A DNA stretch of 64,000 nucleotides from Magnolia sinica (GCF_029962835.1 NC_080591.1:41547501-41611500), one strand, 5' to 3'; shown: positions 34,902 to 47,736, numbered from the stretch's first letter. A program made the numbers and translations. The notes: generated by a model not told the origin, from the letters alone.

Positions 34902-35739
34902 TGTAACGTCTTGGAAAAATCCGTACAAAGACCCAAGTATCACCATAGGCGGAAATACCTAAGGGTCGTATTCTGTCATAATTTAGATGAAAATTAATTA
35001 AGTACTAAACTAAATAATCGGTGGATTTATCTTGGGCCACCGTTTTAACAAACAGGAAAGCCTAAAAACATTAATATCACTGACTCAACACGACATAAAA
35101 ACTGAGGAAAAATCTGAAGAGCCTGTCGCGCTTGGGAGTACATTGAAACCCCTATCGGACCTAGACAACACGTCGAGAGTCCGATGACCACGAAACTATA
35201 AGGTTATGTCCGTCCGACTAGGCTCGACAACTATCGCGGGAATTGAACCCAGATGGTGTCTAGAAACGCACAACTTGAGCCCTGAACAAAGTGTGTGAGA
35301 AATGCGAATATATTTAGAAAATGAATTGAAACTTAAGTGAATTGCGCCATTCGCTCACACGTGAAATTGAGGATTTCGGACTGTCAGTTTCTGACCAAAC
35401 TTCACCAATGGAAAAGGTAAATTTTCATGCACGTATTCGTATAACTGTGGCCTCGATCGAGTAAGTATGACTGTTGATCTGACAAGGGTCCTCCACAGTC
35501 GATCAGCTTATTCGATCGTACCAAAATCACATCTTAGTATAGATCCATTGTCAGGGAACTTACCTTATGACGTAGGTGAGTACTGGACCTCCCTGTGAGC
35601 CCTTTTTGTCAAAAACAACTGCCCAAAGTATATAACCCATGTATATAGTGGCCTTGGGCCCATTTGCATCACTTCTGGGCTTATAAATAGCCCTTATATC
35701 ACCCCACCCCTTTCATATACGAATTTCCCCAAAACCCTA

Positions 35740-35778
<39 letters not shown>

Positions 35779-38080
35779 AAGAGAAAAGAGGAAAGAGAGT
35801 GGAAGGCTTTTAGTGATTGATGCTGTGATTCTCTCCCACTACTCCACGCACTAACTCACCTTCCCGTTACGCTACACACACAGTTTTGGCTATGATTTTG
35901 GGTAAGAATCCCTAAGCATAATCTTGTCATAGAAATCTGGGCTGAATACTTGTCAAACTAGCTAACCATATACGTTATTTAGGTGTCCGGCGTTCCATTT
36001 TCAGGAATGTAGAATTCATACTGAGTCTGAATCGAGTATTCTGACGAAAGGTGCGGACTATAAACATTTAGGTTATGGTTGTCAATGCTTTTAATGTCAG
36101 TTAATGATTTATGTCTGACTTGGTTGCTGCCATATTGTCTTAGATATGCCGTTTTCGATATTGTATACATGTATGAACTATGTTAAACGAAAGATGCATC
36201 CCATGTGTTTGTTGAAATGTTTAAATGAACATGTAAACATGATTTATACTTGCCATGACTACTAATCTAGGATTCATCGTTGTCATATGCATGCCGACCT
36301 CTCTATATAAGGATCTGCTAAAATATATGTTGTAACTAACCTAGTCTACGTATTTGGTGAAGTGTAGTCTAAGTGTTTGATGAATTGTCTAAATGAGAAA
36401 TTGTTGATGATATGTATGTATTATGAGTGTTAAGATAGGATTCCTTCTTGCCTTATACATATGTATAGTTTCTTTCATAAAATCATATTCGCCTATATGC
36501 AAATGATTGATAAAATGCTAGTATTTAGTAACATGATCAAGGTTTTTGATGAAATAATCAAATGGGGATTTCATTTGGATTATTTGTTAAATATTAAATT
36601 GATTACCACATGTATATTAATTGTTGTATCTAAGGAAGATTGGGGCTACAACCTAGCCCAGGCAATCGGTAACAATTCTTATTCGGGTGGCCGAATTAGT
36701 CTCGCCACATTGGGTATACTTGATGAATCCAGGTCGCACGATGATTGTCGACAGTGGTTAGGCCACGAAGGGTGCTTATGCGCTTCATGTCAATTAAGTC
36801 ATCGTGTACCCGTACCAATTAAACTTGTTTAACAAACCAATCGGCCTATTGTGTGTTTAACATGTATGGACACTAATACTTGAATCTAAGGTACCCCTCT
36901 CTAATGTAAAGGCCCACTTTAACTATGGTACCACGATCTGCTAAGACTCATAAGCCAGGCATGGTGGTATGGGACACCGTGTTCGAGCTGTCAGCCTACG
37001 CTAGGGTGACCAGCCTTCCTGTAGTGACCAGTGAGCAACTCAGACTCGTGAGCCGGGCATGGTGGTATGGCATACCGTGTTCGAGCTGTCAGCCTATGCC
37101 GAGGTGATTAGCCACCCCGTAGTGACCGTGAGTATAAACTTTTGAATTTGCCTATCGACTGCTTTTCATTGGGAGTGATGACCCTACAATTTGCCTATTG
37201 TATGTGCTTGACTAGGAATGACAAACCTAGATGGATCCTTTGGTTCGGGTCAACGATATAAAGGAAGGTACCCTAGCTTCCCAAATTTGTTGTATGAATA
37301 ACCTTAATTAACTACTGGAATAACATGACCATGCATTGCATTGCATTGCATTTGTTAGGACGTACTTTAAAGGCATGGATGTCGCACAGGAGGCAGTGAT
37401 GTCATATGCGAAATTGGGTGTCAGAGTTGCTTGTTGAGGGAGCTTTGATGCGAGGGCAAGCATCATTACTTGCAATCCATTCCTGCATTAACAAGAGTAG
37501 ATAGGAAGTGATTATTATGTTGCTTTATCATTACTGCTTGATTAACTTGATAATATGTTAACCTTTGCCTTATAGTACCACCGAGTTGATTACTCACTCC
37601 CACTCTAGGACGGTGTTTTAAAACACCAACCAAACTCTGGTTTAGATCCAAGTGATGATGAAGTCTATGCGATGGAGTAGGACTTTATGGATGAGGAGGA
37701 GTTCTACTTTCAGCTCTCGGACGGGTCTATGTTGACCTCGTGCTAATAAGCGGGGAACACTAGGATATTTGGCTTAGTTGGACATCCTACAGCTCCACAT
37801 TTTGTATATTTTGAAACAATGCATGTACATATTCAGCCTAGTTACATACTCATACTTTGGAAGTTGTTAAACACTTACGCACTTAAATATATATGCTTCA
37901 GACTTTTGCTTGCTTAGTTTAATTATATCCAGAGTATGATATGCTGTTTTAGTATAATCCCACTCATGTTTGACTCATTAATATGGACGAAATCTGAACA
38001 TCATTATCCATGTTGCATAAGTGATGTGCTGAATCTCGGGAGTAGAGCTTTGCTCGACCCTCGAAATTCAGGGTGTTATA
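34902..38080 (+). repeat. CR1 3' LTR
   Basis: 3179 bases, starts TGTAACGTCTTGG and ends GGGTGTTATA. It carries TATAAATA (35682-35689), the GA tract (about 35743-35774) and the tandem 105-bp pair (about 36945-37130) in the same order as the 5' LTR. Followed directly by the TTTCA target duplication. Confidence 0.9.
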
Positions 38081-38085
38081 TTTCA

Positions 38086-38700
38086 ACATTCTGAAATTGT
38101 TCCAACAATTATTGCGCTTGATGATAATACAGGAGGAGCACCTGTTTCCTTAGTTTGAATTCTATAGTAAGCTGGTTTATCACTAGCTTAAAATCGCCAA
38201 AAATTCATAGCACTTTTATCTTCATTTCATGGGCTATTTCCATACCTATGATGAGAGCTTGATATTCGATTTCGTTATTAGTGCATGTTGAGCCTAATGT
38301 AAAGGAATATGGCAGCAAGTTGCCTTGCGAAGTAATAAATATCACTCCAACACCTGTTCCTAAAGTCTTAGAAGCACCGTCCAAGTACATTTGCCATAAA
38401 CCAAGCAATTTTGTCATCATTACCTACTCATTCGGGAAGTCATCACTGATCATTTCATCATCCGGGATAGGGTGGGCTACCAAGAAATCCGCCACTGCTT
38501 GTCCCTTTCCTTCTTTCGCTGGTTCATAAGTAATCATGTATTCTGACAATAAGTGCATCCATTTAACCAATCTCCCTGATAGCATTGGCCTTGTCATCAG
38601 GAACTTCACGGGATCCACCCGCGAGATCAAGATTATATCATGGGAGAGAAAGTAATGTCTTAATTTCTGTACTGCGAAGATTAAAGTTAAGCACACTTTT
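38086..38700 (-). pseudogene. pol: T1 RNase H plus second archaeal-type RNase H
   Basis: Minus strand: 38424-38696 carries the end of the retroviral RNase H and connection ('VDPVKFLMTRPMLSGRLVKW', 'ADFLVAHP'). 38205-38420 carries a second RNase H with 'MYLDGAS' (first Asp), 'GAGVGVIF'-like 'GTGVGVIFITSQG' and 'TNNEIEYQALIIGMEIA' (Glu). A duplicated, archaeal-type RNase H is a hallmark of the Tat lineage. The frame is cut by CR1 at 38085 and resumes at 24688 with the linker to integrase. Confidence 0.8.
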
Positions 38701-39850
38701 GATGGGCGACTAGTTTCATTCAGCTCCCATCAAAGTTTTGCTCGAATAACACAACGCGATCTCCTTCCCTTGCTCATTTGTTTGCACTAACAAGGCCCCT
38801 AATGAATTTTCTGCTGCAGAAATATAGAGGATGAGGGGTTTATCTTTCACAGGTGTTGCTAGTACTGGGGGTTGTTTCAACAATTCTTTAATCGAATTAA
38901 ATGCATTTTGACATAATTGGTCCCATACAAATTCTGCCCCTTTCTTTATTAGATGGGAAAACGGCTGACATCTTCCTGCAAGATTGGAGATAAAGTGACG
39001 AATATATGCTAATTTTCCTGCAAACTCTTCAATTCTTTTAATGTTTTTGGAGGTGGCATTTCTTGAATAGCTCTGATCTTTCCCGGATCGACTTCAATTC
39101 CCATGTGTCTGACAACAAAACTGAGGAACTTTCCCAACAAAACACTGAACACACATTTAGACGGATTCATCCTCAGTTGCTTCTTTCTAAGCTGACAAAA
39201 ACTAAAAGTAGATGTTCACAATGTTCCTCATGGTCATTTGACCTGACCACTAAATCATCCATGTAACATTCGACATGCTTATGCATCATATCTTGGAATA
39301 TATTCTGCATTGACCTTTGATATGTCGCGCCAGCATTCTTGAGACCAAACGGCATAACCATGTAACAGTAAATTCCCAGCGACATTCTAAATGTCGTAAC
39401 TTCCTCGTCTTCTGGGGTCATTCTTGTCTGATTATACCTAGCTTAACCATCCATAAAGGAGATATCGGCGTACTTAGTCTTATTATCAATTAATAGCTCA
39501 GTGATCGGCAGTGGGAAATCATCCTTTGGACACGCTTCATTTAAGTCTCTGAAGTCGACGCATATCTGATTTATCCGCTCTTCTTTTTCACCGAGACAAT
39601 GTTTAATATCCATTTAGGATACTTGACTTCTCTGATAAACCCAACTTTAATTAGTTTATTCACTTCTTCTTCAATCAAAAGGATCAGCTTTGGGTGGAAT
39701 CATCGTTGCGCTTGTTTAACCGGCCTCTTATCTTTAGAAATATTTAATCGATGCATCGCCACTGCTGGTTCCAAACCTAGCATTTCAACGTATGTTCAGG
39801 CAAACACATCTTTGTTTTCTTTCAAAAGTTTAATATACCGGTAACCTGTT
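38701..39850 (-). pseudogene. pol: T1 reverse transcriptase, broken
   Basis: The open piece 39173-39421 has 'MSLGIYCYMVMPFGLKNAGATYQR' (give or take substitutions) and the catalytic 'CYMDDLVV'. Upstream (39422-39850), the N-terminal fingers are readable through stops. Downstream (38701-39170) the thumb and start of RNase H are present with 'RHFISNLAGRCQPF' and 'LILYISAAENSLGALL'. Several stops and a frameshift prevent translation. Confidence 0.8.
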
Positions 39851-39856
39851 AGCTTC

Positions 39857-41120
39857 TTATTCAGAGAGACTAGCACTTATAAATGTATTCTGGAGTTCTT
39901 CTTTTGTCCCTAGATTTATTTCTCGTAAGCTGTCAATCGTCGGTTGCCCCCCATCTTCCATCTGTTTCGTAGCCACCTTAGGATGTTTGATCATTTTAGC
40001 TTCTTTTTCTTCCACTGATTCTACAGTGATCATATTTACCGAACATTCTCCTCCCAATCCACGGAACTTTTCTCATTTTTTTCTCATTCACCCCGATTGG
40101 GATTAAGATACCTTTTCCACTCTTTAAGTCAGTCGACTCTTCACAATCGAAGCCCATGTTCTTCTTTATTCTTTTGCTGGTAGAGCTGTATCTTCTCAAA
40201 TCTTCAGGTGTCAACATCACAAAATTCATCTTATTATCTATCCTTTCTTCTGCCTTTGCCTCTGACACTACGTAGAATTCCATAGGTTCGAGATTTTTCA
40301 TACTGGCCTCAATGTGGAACCCCTTAGGCATAACTGGGAATGGTTTCTTTCTTTCAGCTTGCAGTAGTGGCATCATGTAATTTGACTGTAAAATTTCTAA
40401 CTAGTTAGGCAATAATAATGTCAGTGGAGGCTACCATGGTCGTCTCAGATGTCTTAGCAAGAAATAAAATTTATGCTACACATTCTCTTTCTCGGATAAC
40501 TCTATCTTCGCGACCCCATTCTGCACTATGCTTGATTCGTCATTCACTGTTTCATTATCATTGCTTCCCTTTTTATTTCCTATGGAGAACTCGTCATAAT
40601 AGCCAACGTTGGCGAAGAAAGACTCTACTTCTGTATACAGTTTTGTATCAGTTATTACCTTACATTGAATCCCATCTTTATAGTACTTGAAGCATTAATG
40701 GAGAGTCGATGGTACGATGCCATATTGGTGCATCCAAGGTCTTCCTGAATGGAGATTATATGTCGTTACCGCGTTGATGACGTGACAAAAAATGTTTGTC
40801 ATCAGCTCCCCTATTTATAATGTCAACGTAATCTTGTCGAGTGCCCTCTGTCCTTCTTGATTAAACCCTTGTATCATCATCCCATTAGTTCTTTTAACAA
40901 CATTAACGGCAACAAATTCACAAAGGACCCATTATCTAACATTATTTATTTTATCTGTTTACCGCTAACATGACCCACAACCATCAGCGGTCTGTTATGC
41001 TCTTCACCATAAACTAGGTCATCATCAAAGAAAGAAATGACTGGCATGCAATTGTTTCGTTCTTCGTGTTCCATCTCCATAAGTAATTCTTTTCTAACAT
41101 TATTATCGGATAGAGCTTGA
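39857..41120 (-). pseudogene. pol: T1 protease and protease-RT linker
   Basis: Minus-strand remnants: protease near 40905-41115 with 'MLDNGSFVNLLP', where the usual Asp-Ser/Thr-Gly is Asp-Asn-Gly; linker in 39996-40376 ('PEDLRRYSSTSKRIKKNMGF'); and the lead-in to RT in 39857-40057 ('REINLGTKEELQNTFISASL'). 40418-40690 on the plus strand is a shadow. Stops occur before and after each open piece. Confidence 0.65.
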
Positions 41121-41121
41121 A

Positions 41122-41484
41122 TCAGATGTTTTGAGAATCTTCTGACAGTTGTATCGCATCATACACACTTAGTCGAGCTGGTATGCCCTTCAGGCGACTC
41201 ACCACATCATATGTTACCCCCTCCACTTCATTTTTCCCTTTCTCTTTGATTCTGTCATGGCATTCTTCAGATGTCTCTCTTCTTGTTACCTCAGTGTTCT
41301 GTTTATAGGGGCTCTTTATCCTTTTACCTGAGCGTAACGTGACTACTGCGGCTTTGCCCGTTCGCCTAAGAGAATGACTATCATCCGTTTCTCCTACCAT
41401 TTTGCCATTTTTACCAGTGGTTTCACAAACAATCTGTGCACTTGTTATCAATGCATCACTCTTATGTCTGTCAGAGGCCAACAA
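41122..41484 (-). pseudogene. T1 gag-protease junction remnant; gag missing
   Basis: Open frame with 'VVTLRSGKRIKSPY' and 'VVSRLKGIPARLSVYDAIQL', sequences that in Tat elements lie between gag and protease. Only about 155 bases separate it from the PBS, so the capsid-coding part of gag is gone. T1 could have moved only with Gag supplied by a relative, or lost gag after insertion. Confidence 0.7.
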
Positions 41485-41639
41485 TAGAACTTAATTAGCA
41501 TTTATTCACAAATATGTTCTATCCTGGAGATGAAAGGAAGGATGTTCCCACTAAGAGTTGCCATTTTGGCACCTTATAGGATGCCAAACAATGATGAAAT
41601 TCTCCAAATCATCCTTAAGTTAGTATTAAGCAAGATAAG

Positions 41640-41661
41640 GTCGCCAGCAGAGTCGCCATTT
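41640..41661 (-). promoter_or_regulatory. T1 primer-binding site
   Basis: The complement reads AATGGCGACTCTGCTGGCGA next to the 5' LTR end. TGGCGACTCTGCTGGGGAC-like sites are found in Tat/Ogre and some other plant gypsy elements. Confidence 0.8.
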
Positions 41662-42483
41662 TGTTTTGACCAGAAATAAAATGCATTTGATTTGGAGAAT
41701 ATCTCACTCAATAGTGACAAAAGCTATAACAAAGAGAATAATCATCAATTTCATTTTATTCTGAGTTCATTTACATGCTTTTAGTCCTTTGATTCTAGGA
41801 TAAAATCTCTTAGAAATGCTAAAAGTACAAAAGTTAAGTAAATTCAAAATATGAATTTTAGTAGCATTCTGACTCATATTGATCATATCTCCAAGGGAGA
41901 TGAGTTATGCGGGCTTCCTATGCATTTCGTCCCTTATTGACATGATAAAGGAGTACTTGGATCCCTTTGAAACATCTAGAATAGCCCGAGGACTTGAAAA
42001 TTTGCAACATAACAGCTGCCTCAAAGAGTACCCGCGCAACTCATAGGAGTTGCACGGGCCGAGGAGTTGCGCAGGCCCACGCAACTTGCTAGGAGTGGCG
42101 CGGCCCAGGCTTTCTACACTGTGCACTCCCTCTCCTTCTCTCTGTCTCCCATACCTATCAGAGGGACTAGTCTTCTGAACATCCGATCCTCAAATGAGGG
42201 GGTTAGGGTGTATTTATAGGCTTTCGCACATGTGAGCCCTCGAATCCTGTGTCGTAGACCACACTTTGCATTCCCAATCCATCCTTTCCTTGAAGAGAGT
42301 TGTACAACTAATCATGACCAATGCCAAGTTGCACGGACCTGCGCAGCTCAACCTCACGCAACATGGTCCCCACGCAACATGATCCCCGCGCAACTTTCCT
42401 GCCTTTCATCTCTATCCTTCATTCTATCACCAATTCTTCTCCTCGAAGCTTCTCCCCTTAACCAAATTTTTTATACCGTAACA
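41662..42483 (-). repeat. T1 5' LTR
   Basis: The complement starts TGTTACGGTATAAAAAA and ends GGTCAAAACA. TATAAATA on the minus strand at 42211-42218. GAGTTGC/GCGCAACTC-type motifs at about 42010-42115 and 42295-42400. Mirrors the 3' LTR. Confidence 0.85.
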
Positions 42484-42488
42484 TGCAT

Positions 42489-43140
42489 AAATAGGTGAAA
42501 ATCAATATTCCTTGGTTAGATGCTATAGAACAATTACCATCATATGTCAAGTTCTTAAAAGATCTCTACACAACCAAGAGACGACAAAACATCTATATAA
42601 AAAAAAAAAAAAAAAAACCTTTTTAACTGAGAAAGTGAGTGTCATCCTCAAACAAGATGTGCCCCAGAAATATAAAGATCCCAGTAACTTAGCCATCTCT
42701 TGTGTGATTGAGAATCACTGGATTGAACACACATTACTTGAATTGGAGGTAAGTGTGAATCTAATTCCATATAATCTATCTTAGCCTTGGTAAATTAAAA
42801 CCTACCAGGACCACACTTCAACTCGTTGATCGTTCGGTCAGAATACCGAGAGGGATGATAAAGGATGTGCTGTCCAAGTCAATAAATTTTACTATCCAAT
42901 AGATTTATTATCTTAGACACACAACCCGTCATTGATATAAACACTCAAATTCATGTCATCATTGGCCGACCATTCCTAGCTACATCAAATGCCATCATTA
43001 ATTATAGGAATGAGATTATGAAATTAACTTTCGGGAACATAACATTAGAGCTAAACGTATTAAACATGTGCAAACAACCAAAGGATGTTGATGATATTCA
43101 TGAAGTAAATATGATCGATTCATTCGTGGAAGATGGGTAA
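42489..43140 (+). pseudogene. pol: G1 aspartic protease (Athila-like)
   Basis: Resumes the G1 frame interrupted at 18554. 'NIPWLDAIEQLPSYVKFLKDL' (about 42502-42560) is the typical Athila lead-in. A run of about 18 A at 42600 disturbs the frame. 'LLELEVSVNLIPY' is the protease active-site region, where the usual Asp-x-Gly has decayed to Glu-Val. The downstream part ('IINYRNEIMKLTFGNI') is out of the first frame. Confidence 0.8.
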
Positions 43141-44830
43141 CTTTTGAACCTATACTCTGATACCTTAGAGACGTGGTTAGCCCACTCCACTAATTTAGAT
43201 GATGATATGATTAGGGAGATGGATGCCTTACTTAATGTTATATCGGTACTTAAAACTAACCGGTGGAGGTTAAAATTTAAAAGATTACCCGAAACTGACA
43301 TAAAGTCTCTACCATCTAGTATTAAGGCACTGAAACTTGACCTAAAACCATTGCCCGCTGATCTTAAATAAGCCTATTTAGGTCAAGCTGAAACATATCC
43401 GGTGGTGATTTCTTTCCACTTGGATGAGGAGTAAGCATACTCTCAAGAAACATAGAAGAGCCCTTGGATGGATGATTGCAGACCTCAAGGGAATCAATCC
43501 TTTGATTTGTACTCTTGCATTCACCTCAATAATAATGTAAAAACATCTACACAATCATAACGTAGGTTAAATCCAAATATGAAAGAAGTGGTTAAATCCA
43601 ATGTGTTAAAGTTGTTGGATTTGGGTATCATATACCATATATTCAATAGCCAATGGGTGAGTCTAACTCAGGTGGTACCCAAAAAGTCCGAGATCACCAT
43701 TGTAGCCAATGCAGAAATAAAGTCATGCCAACTAGAGTCATTACTACTTGGAGAATGTGCATTAACTATAGAAAATTAAATACAGTCATAAGGAAAGATC
43801 ACCTCCCTTTGCCCTTTGTTGATAAGATTTTGGAAAGGTTAGCCAATCATTCCTATTAGTATATTATAAATAGATATTCAGGCTACAAATAAAGAGAGAT
43901 AGCCCTTGAAGACTAAGAGAAGAGCACATTTACATGTCCCTTTGTACTTTTGCATATTAAATGATGTCATTCGGACTATTTAATGCTCCCACCACATTTC
44001 AGCGATGTATGTTGAGTATTTTTTCTAACATGGTGGGGTAATTCTTAGAAGTTTTCATGGACAATTTCTCTCTTTTTGGTAATCTTTCAACGAGTGCCAT
44101 GAACATCTTAAATTGGTGCTAAAAGGATGTAAAGAAAGGAACTTTGTGCTGAATTGGGAAAAATGGAATTTCATGGTTCAAAAGGGATATAATCCTTAGA
44201 CATATCATATTGTCCAATGGAATTAGGGTAGACAAAGAAAAAATTGATTTAATCTCTAACCAACCTCCACCCACGAGCATACATGAAGTGCGATCCTTCT
44301 TAGGACACACCGACTTTTATTAAAGGTTCATAAAGGACTTTAGTCTTATCTCTCATCCTTTGTGTAATCTCCTTCAAAAGGATACTCCCTTAGAGTGGAA
44401 TGAAGAATGCCACAAAGCTTTTACCAAACTTAAGGGTATGTTGACTAGTGATCCCATTATGTAACCACCCGACTAAAGTTTACCTTAAGAGATTATGTGT
44501 GATGTGAATGATTATGCTATTGGAGCAGTGTTAGGCCATAGAAAAGAGAAGTTGCCTTCTGTTATCTACTACACAAGTACAACTCTAAACTAAGCCCAAG
44601 TAAATTATTCCACTACAGACTCCTAGCCATAAGTTTGCATTAGACAAGTTTAGGTCCTACTTGATAAGATCTAGATTGTTGTGTTTACTGACCATGCAAC
44701 ACTAAAGTACATTCTTTCAAAGAAGGATGCTAAGCCCCGTCTGTTAAGATGGATCACTCTTCTCCAAGAATTTGACATAGAAATATGAGATAAGAAAAAA
44801 GTAGAAAACGTAGTGGCCGACCATCTCTCT
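43141..44830 (+). pseudogene. pol: G1 reverse transcriptase and RNase H, heavily decayed
   Basis: Readable in patches: 'LNPNMKEVVKSNVLKLLDLGI' (43567 on), 'INYRKLNTVIRKDHLPLPFVDKIL' (43760-43840), 'RNFVLNWEK' near 44130, then RNase H remnants such as '[14 protein letters not shown]'-like sequence near 44740-44790. There are tens of stops and several frameshifts, more than in T1, CR1 or C2, so G1 is among the oldest elements here. Confidence 0.75.
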
Positions 44831-45110
44831 CATCTTGTTATATCATATTCCATAGAGACGACTCACATTAATGACATGTTCCTTGATAAACAACTCTTCA
44901 AAGTCTCCCAATTACCTTGGTATACTGATATTGCTAATTATTTTACCACGGGTATAATTCTTACATATTAGACTGTGCAATATAAGAAGTTCTTCATCGA
45001 GGTATGCAAGTTCATCTGGGATGATCCATATTTGTTTAAATATTGCCCAGATCAAATTATTAATGAATAGATTAATAGAAAGTTTAAACATCAATTGAGT
45101 CTAGCTTACA
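44831..45110 (+). pseudogene. pol: G1 integrase start, decayed
   Basis: Fragments 'LPWYTDIANYFTTG' (about 44910-44952) and 'DDPYLFKYCPDQII' (about 45018-45062) are the characteristic start of the Athila integrase N-terminal part. Nothing recognisable of the catalytic core follows, so the element ends or is truncated here. Confidence 0.7.
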
Positions 45111-45461
45111 ATCCACATCTAACTCATATTTTACGAAGTGTACTTGAATTTCTAGTTTTAGCATGATTATTACCTAAAAGTATTAGTTAACAAGTCTGGA
45201 GATCCTTATCTAACTTAAGTATAAAAAGAAGAAAGAAAAGAACTAGCTAAAAAAAACAATGAGATTGAAAAGGGCTTCTGTAAGTGCTTGTATTTGAAGC
45301 ATACTTAGAGTTGTCAAATTTCGTAGACAAAGTACCGAAAGTACACTTTAGTCTTCTTTGACATCTCATGAAGATCATCTCAAGATGGGCTTAGCATCTC
45401 AAGACTTAAATACATTGCATGGTTTCAAAATTAAAATCTATGTATATGCCAACCATCAGGT
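45111..45461. other. Unassigned AT-rich sequence
   Basis: No open frame above noise and no match to the other repeats in the window. Probably the remainder of G1 or another decayed element. Confidence 0.4.
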
Positions 45462-45903
45462 TGTACGACCCTAGAAAGACCCTAAGTTAGGTGTTTTTGA
45501 ATCATGGTCGTAAATATAATATGTATAATATAAAATCACTAAAGTTTGGCCAGCCTATCCAAATTCGGCCAACCTAACAAAATTCAGCTAAGTATATAGC
45601 AACATTCAGAAAATCTGTTGCAAGTTCAGCTAGCCTAACTTTGGGTTTACCCATCCGAACTTGACATTGGGCCACCCCGAAGGATTTTTTGGTCAAGTTT
45701 CTAGCAATGGAATTATTTGGAATTAGGTGGGATTCGGCGAGTCCATCGAACCCTGTATTCAGCCAGCTGAACTAGAGATTCGCCTAACCGAATTTTGGCT
45801 CGGGCCAGCCAATATTTTGATTTATCCTATCTTGCGAAATTCAACAGCCATTGAAACGCAATCATTGGAATCCGTCCAGTTGAACTAATTTTCAGGTTGA
45901 TCG
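45462..45903 (+). repeat. LTR-like sequence U1, left part, with TTCGGCC/GCCGAAC motifs
   Basis: Possible LTR start TGTACGACCCTAG at 45462. From 45545 to about 45800, short motifs such as ATTCGGCCAACC, GGCCAGCC and CAGCCAGCTGAAC recur in both orientations. It is cut by C2 at 45903 and continues at 56495. Its other end and any internal region are not visible, so LTR status is inference. Confidence 0.4.
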
Positions 45904-47736
45904 TGAAATGGCCTAGCTATACGTCCTAGAGGGGGGTGAATAGGATGATGCCAAAATAAAACTTTAACAGCAGAATAAAGAAACATAGATAGGCAAATAA
46001 ACTAAATCAAACCACAATGCTGAAATAAAAGCAACCTCACTAAACAAGTGTTGAGAGGTTAATACGAATTCAGTTCTAAGGACAACCTCACACCATAAAA
46101 ACCAAAGGTTTATGGCAGGACAACCTTATTTCTAGAACGTCCTTTGTATTAAAAACTCAAACCGGAGAGGAATAAATATAGCAAGGAATTGAAATAAATT
46201 GCAGGAATTTAAAACTAAATTATTACAACATTCTCATTGTGCTTGAAATGTAAATTTTACAACATTCACATCCACACATACATTCCACAAATCTGAATGA
46301 AAAGAGATATAAAACTTAAGTAAGCATTCAAACCATAAGACAGAGTTATAGTGGTTCGCCTGTGTGTACACCAATTATTTAACAACAGCCACACGGCGCT
46401 ACTCCACTCCTAATATCCTCACACAGGGCATATCAGCGTTCACTATCAAAGATAGGTTTTCCAAGTTCACCAAAAACCTTCACAATTGTGTTTTTCTCTG
46501 TGGGCTTACACAATTAAAAAATCCCTCTTCTGAGTTTTCCTGGCTCTCCTCAGATAACCAATACAATGAGATTTTTCTAGCAAATCCCAAAAGAAAACCA
46601 AATGAAAGTAAATTACACAAACGTAAAATACCTGACTTTCTCCTTCGTTGTAGCAACCCAGAAGAACCAAGTCGAATTAGAGATTTGAATGTCAAAGTTC
46701 AATGTCCAATACTCACTTTATAATGGTTCTAGGTTGTAATAGATTTTAAATTAAACCAAATGGGGCGTAGTTCTATTTGATTTTGATTCGAAGAAGACGG
46801 AATACAGCAATTCCTCTTTTCAAATAAGATTGGAATATAGAAATAAAATCAAATAAGAAAAGCTAAAGAAAGAGAATATTAAATATGCACACTTAGCTTA
46901 AAATAGAGTACAGACTTATCTCTTAGAAGGCCGAATTAAATTAGCTTGAATTTCATATTTTATTCTGAGATTCATGCTCTATTTATAGGTGAGCAAATCA
47001 CATCTTCTACTGGTCTAAAGACCTTTACGACTGGTCATAAAACCAACAGATATTTGAAAATTCGGGCACGATAAGATCTAGCGGTTTCACAACTGGTCGT
47101 AAGTGGTTACGACTAGTCGTAGGTCCCCTTCGACTGGTCGTAGGTTACACACGACTAGTCGAAGCTAACCCAACCCTGTATTTTGAGTCGTAGGTCTACG
47201 ACTAGTCGAAGCAACAATCGACACTGTTCATATGACTAGTCGAACAGTCCCTAAGACTAGTCGAAGCCAAACAGAAAATATCCAAATTTTGCAACAAACT
47301 TATGACTGATCTAGGAAATTCTTAGACAGGTCGAAGAAGTGCTAGGACTAGTCAAACAAAGTCTAGGAATATCCTTAGGACAGCTTAAACTCACATATAT
47401 AAAACATATGAATTATGTATCCAGAATGACCTACTCTAAAGGTCAACCTAAGGTCAGTCATATCTCAATAGTGAAGTACAGACATTGAAACTTAGAGACA
47501 AGAGACCTTTGAAAGTAGCAAAGCTTGAAGTCTTAATGGAGCTCAAACTTGAAAGCTTCTTGAGATCTTGAGGTTGAACTTGAAAGCTTCTTGAGATTCT
47601 TGACTTGTGAACAGTGCTTGTCAAACAAAGTTGATCTTGAGTAGAGCATTGTTCTTCACAGATGCAAGTTTCATAACAGTGTCTTTGACACCACAAATTT
47701 GACAACAAAAAAGGGCTATGAACTATAGCACTTACA
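45904..47736 (-). repeat. C2 3' LTR
   Basis: The complement starts TGTAAGTGCTATAGTTCAT and ends GGCCATTTCA. TATAAATAG on the minus strand at 46979-46987. Cluster of CGACTGGTCG/CGACTAGTCG motifs at about 47025-47370. The open frame 46364-46723 and its minus-strand partner recur in the 5' LTR (55131-55361) simply because the LTRs are copies. Confidence 0.9.
47025..47370. repeat. CGACTAGTCG/CGACTGGTCG cluster in C2 LTR
   Basis: ACGACTAGTCGT at 47109-47120 is a perfect 12-base palindrome. More than ten related copies follow at 15-40 base spacing. The 5' LTR has the same cluster at about 55755-56140. Confidence 0.9.

Larger units (their letters stand above)
24689..38080 (+). mobile_element. Tekay-like chromovirus CR1 (Ty3/gypsy) with accessory ORF
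   Basis: Two LTRs (24689-27873 and 34902-38080) with a perfect target duplication TTTCA (24684-24688, 38081-38085). Internal order is PBS, accessory ORF, gag, protease, RT, RNase H, integrase, C-terminal chromodomain-like tail, PPT. The 3.2-kb LTRs, integrase GPY/F region and tail suggest the Tekay/Del clade of chromoviruses. LTRs differ at roughly one base in ten over the first 160 bases by eye, so the insertion is old. All frames carry stops. CR2 (57054 onward) is another copy of the same family. Confidence 0.9.
18555..42483 (-). mobile_element. Ty3/gypsy Tat/Ogre-like element T1, split by CR1
   Basis: LTRs at 18555-19374 and 41662-42483 (about 820 bases each, roughly 8 differences per 100 over the first 275 bases by eye) bound a minus-strand element. 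Target duplication TGCTT (18550-18554) and TGCAT (42484-42488). Order on the minus strand: 5' LTR, PBS TGGCGACTCTGCTGG, gag-protease junction, protease, RT, RNase H, a second archaeal-type RNase H, integrase, long noncoding region with an antisense plant-mobile-domain ORF, 3' LTR. The second RNase H and antisense ORF are features of the Tat lineage. The gag itself is missing. It inserted at the gag/protease boundary of G1. Confidence 0.85.

Noticed and set aside
46364..46723. Conserved LTR-encoded protein in C2
   Set aside because: The two copies are similar only because LTRs are copies; the 5' LTR version is cut short and no domain is recognisable.
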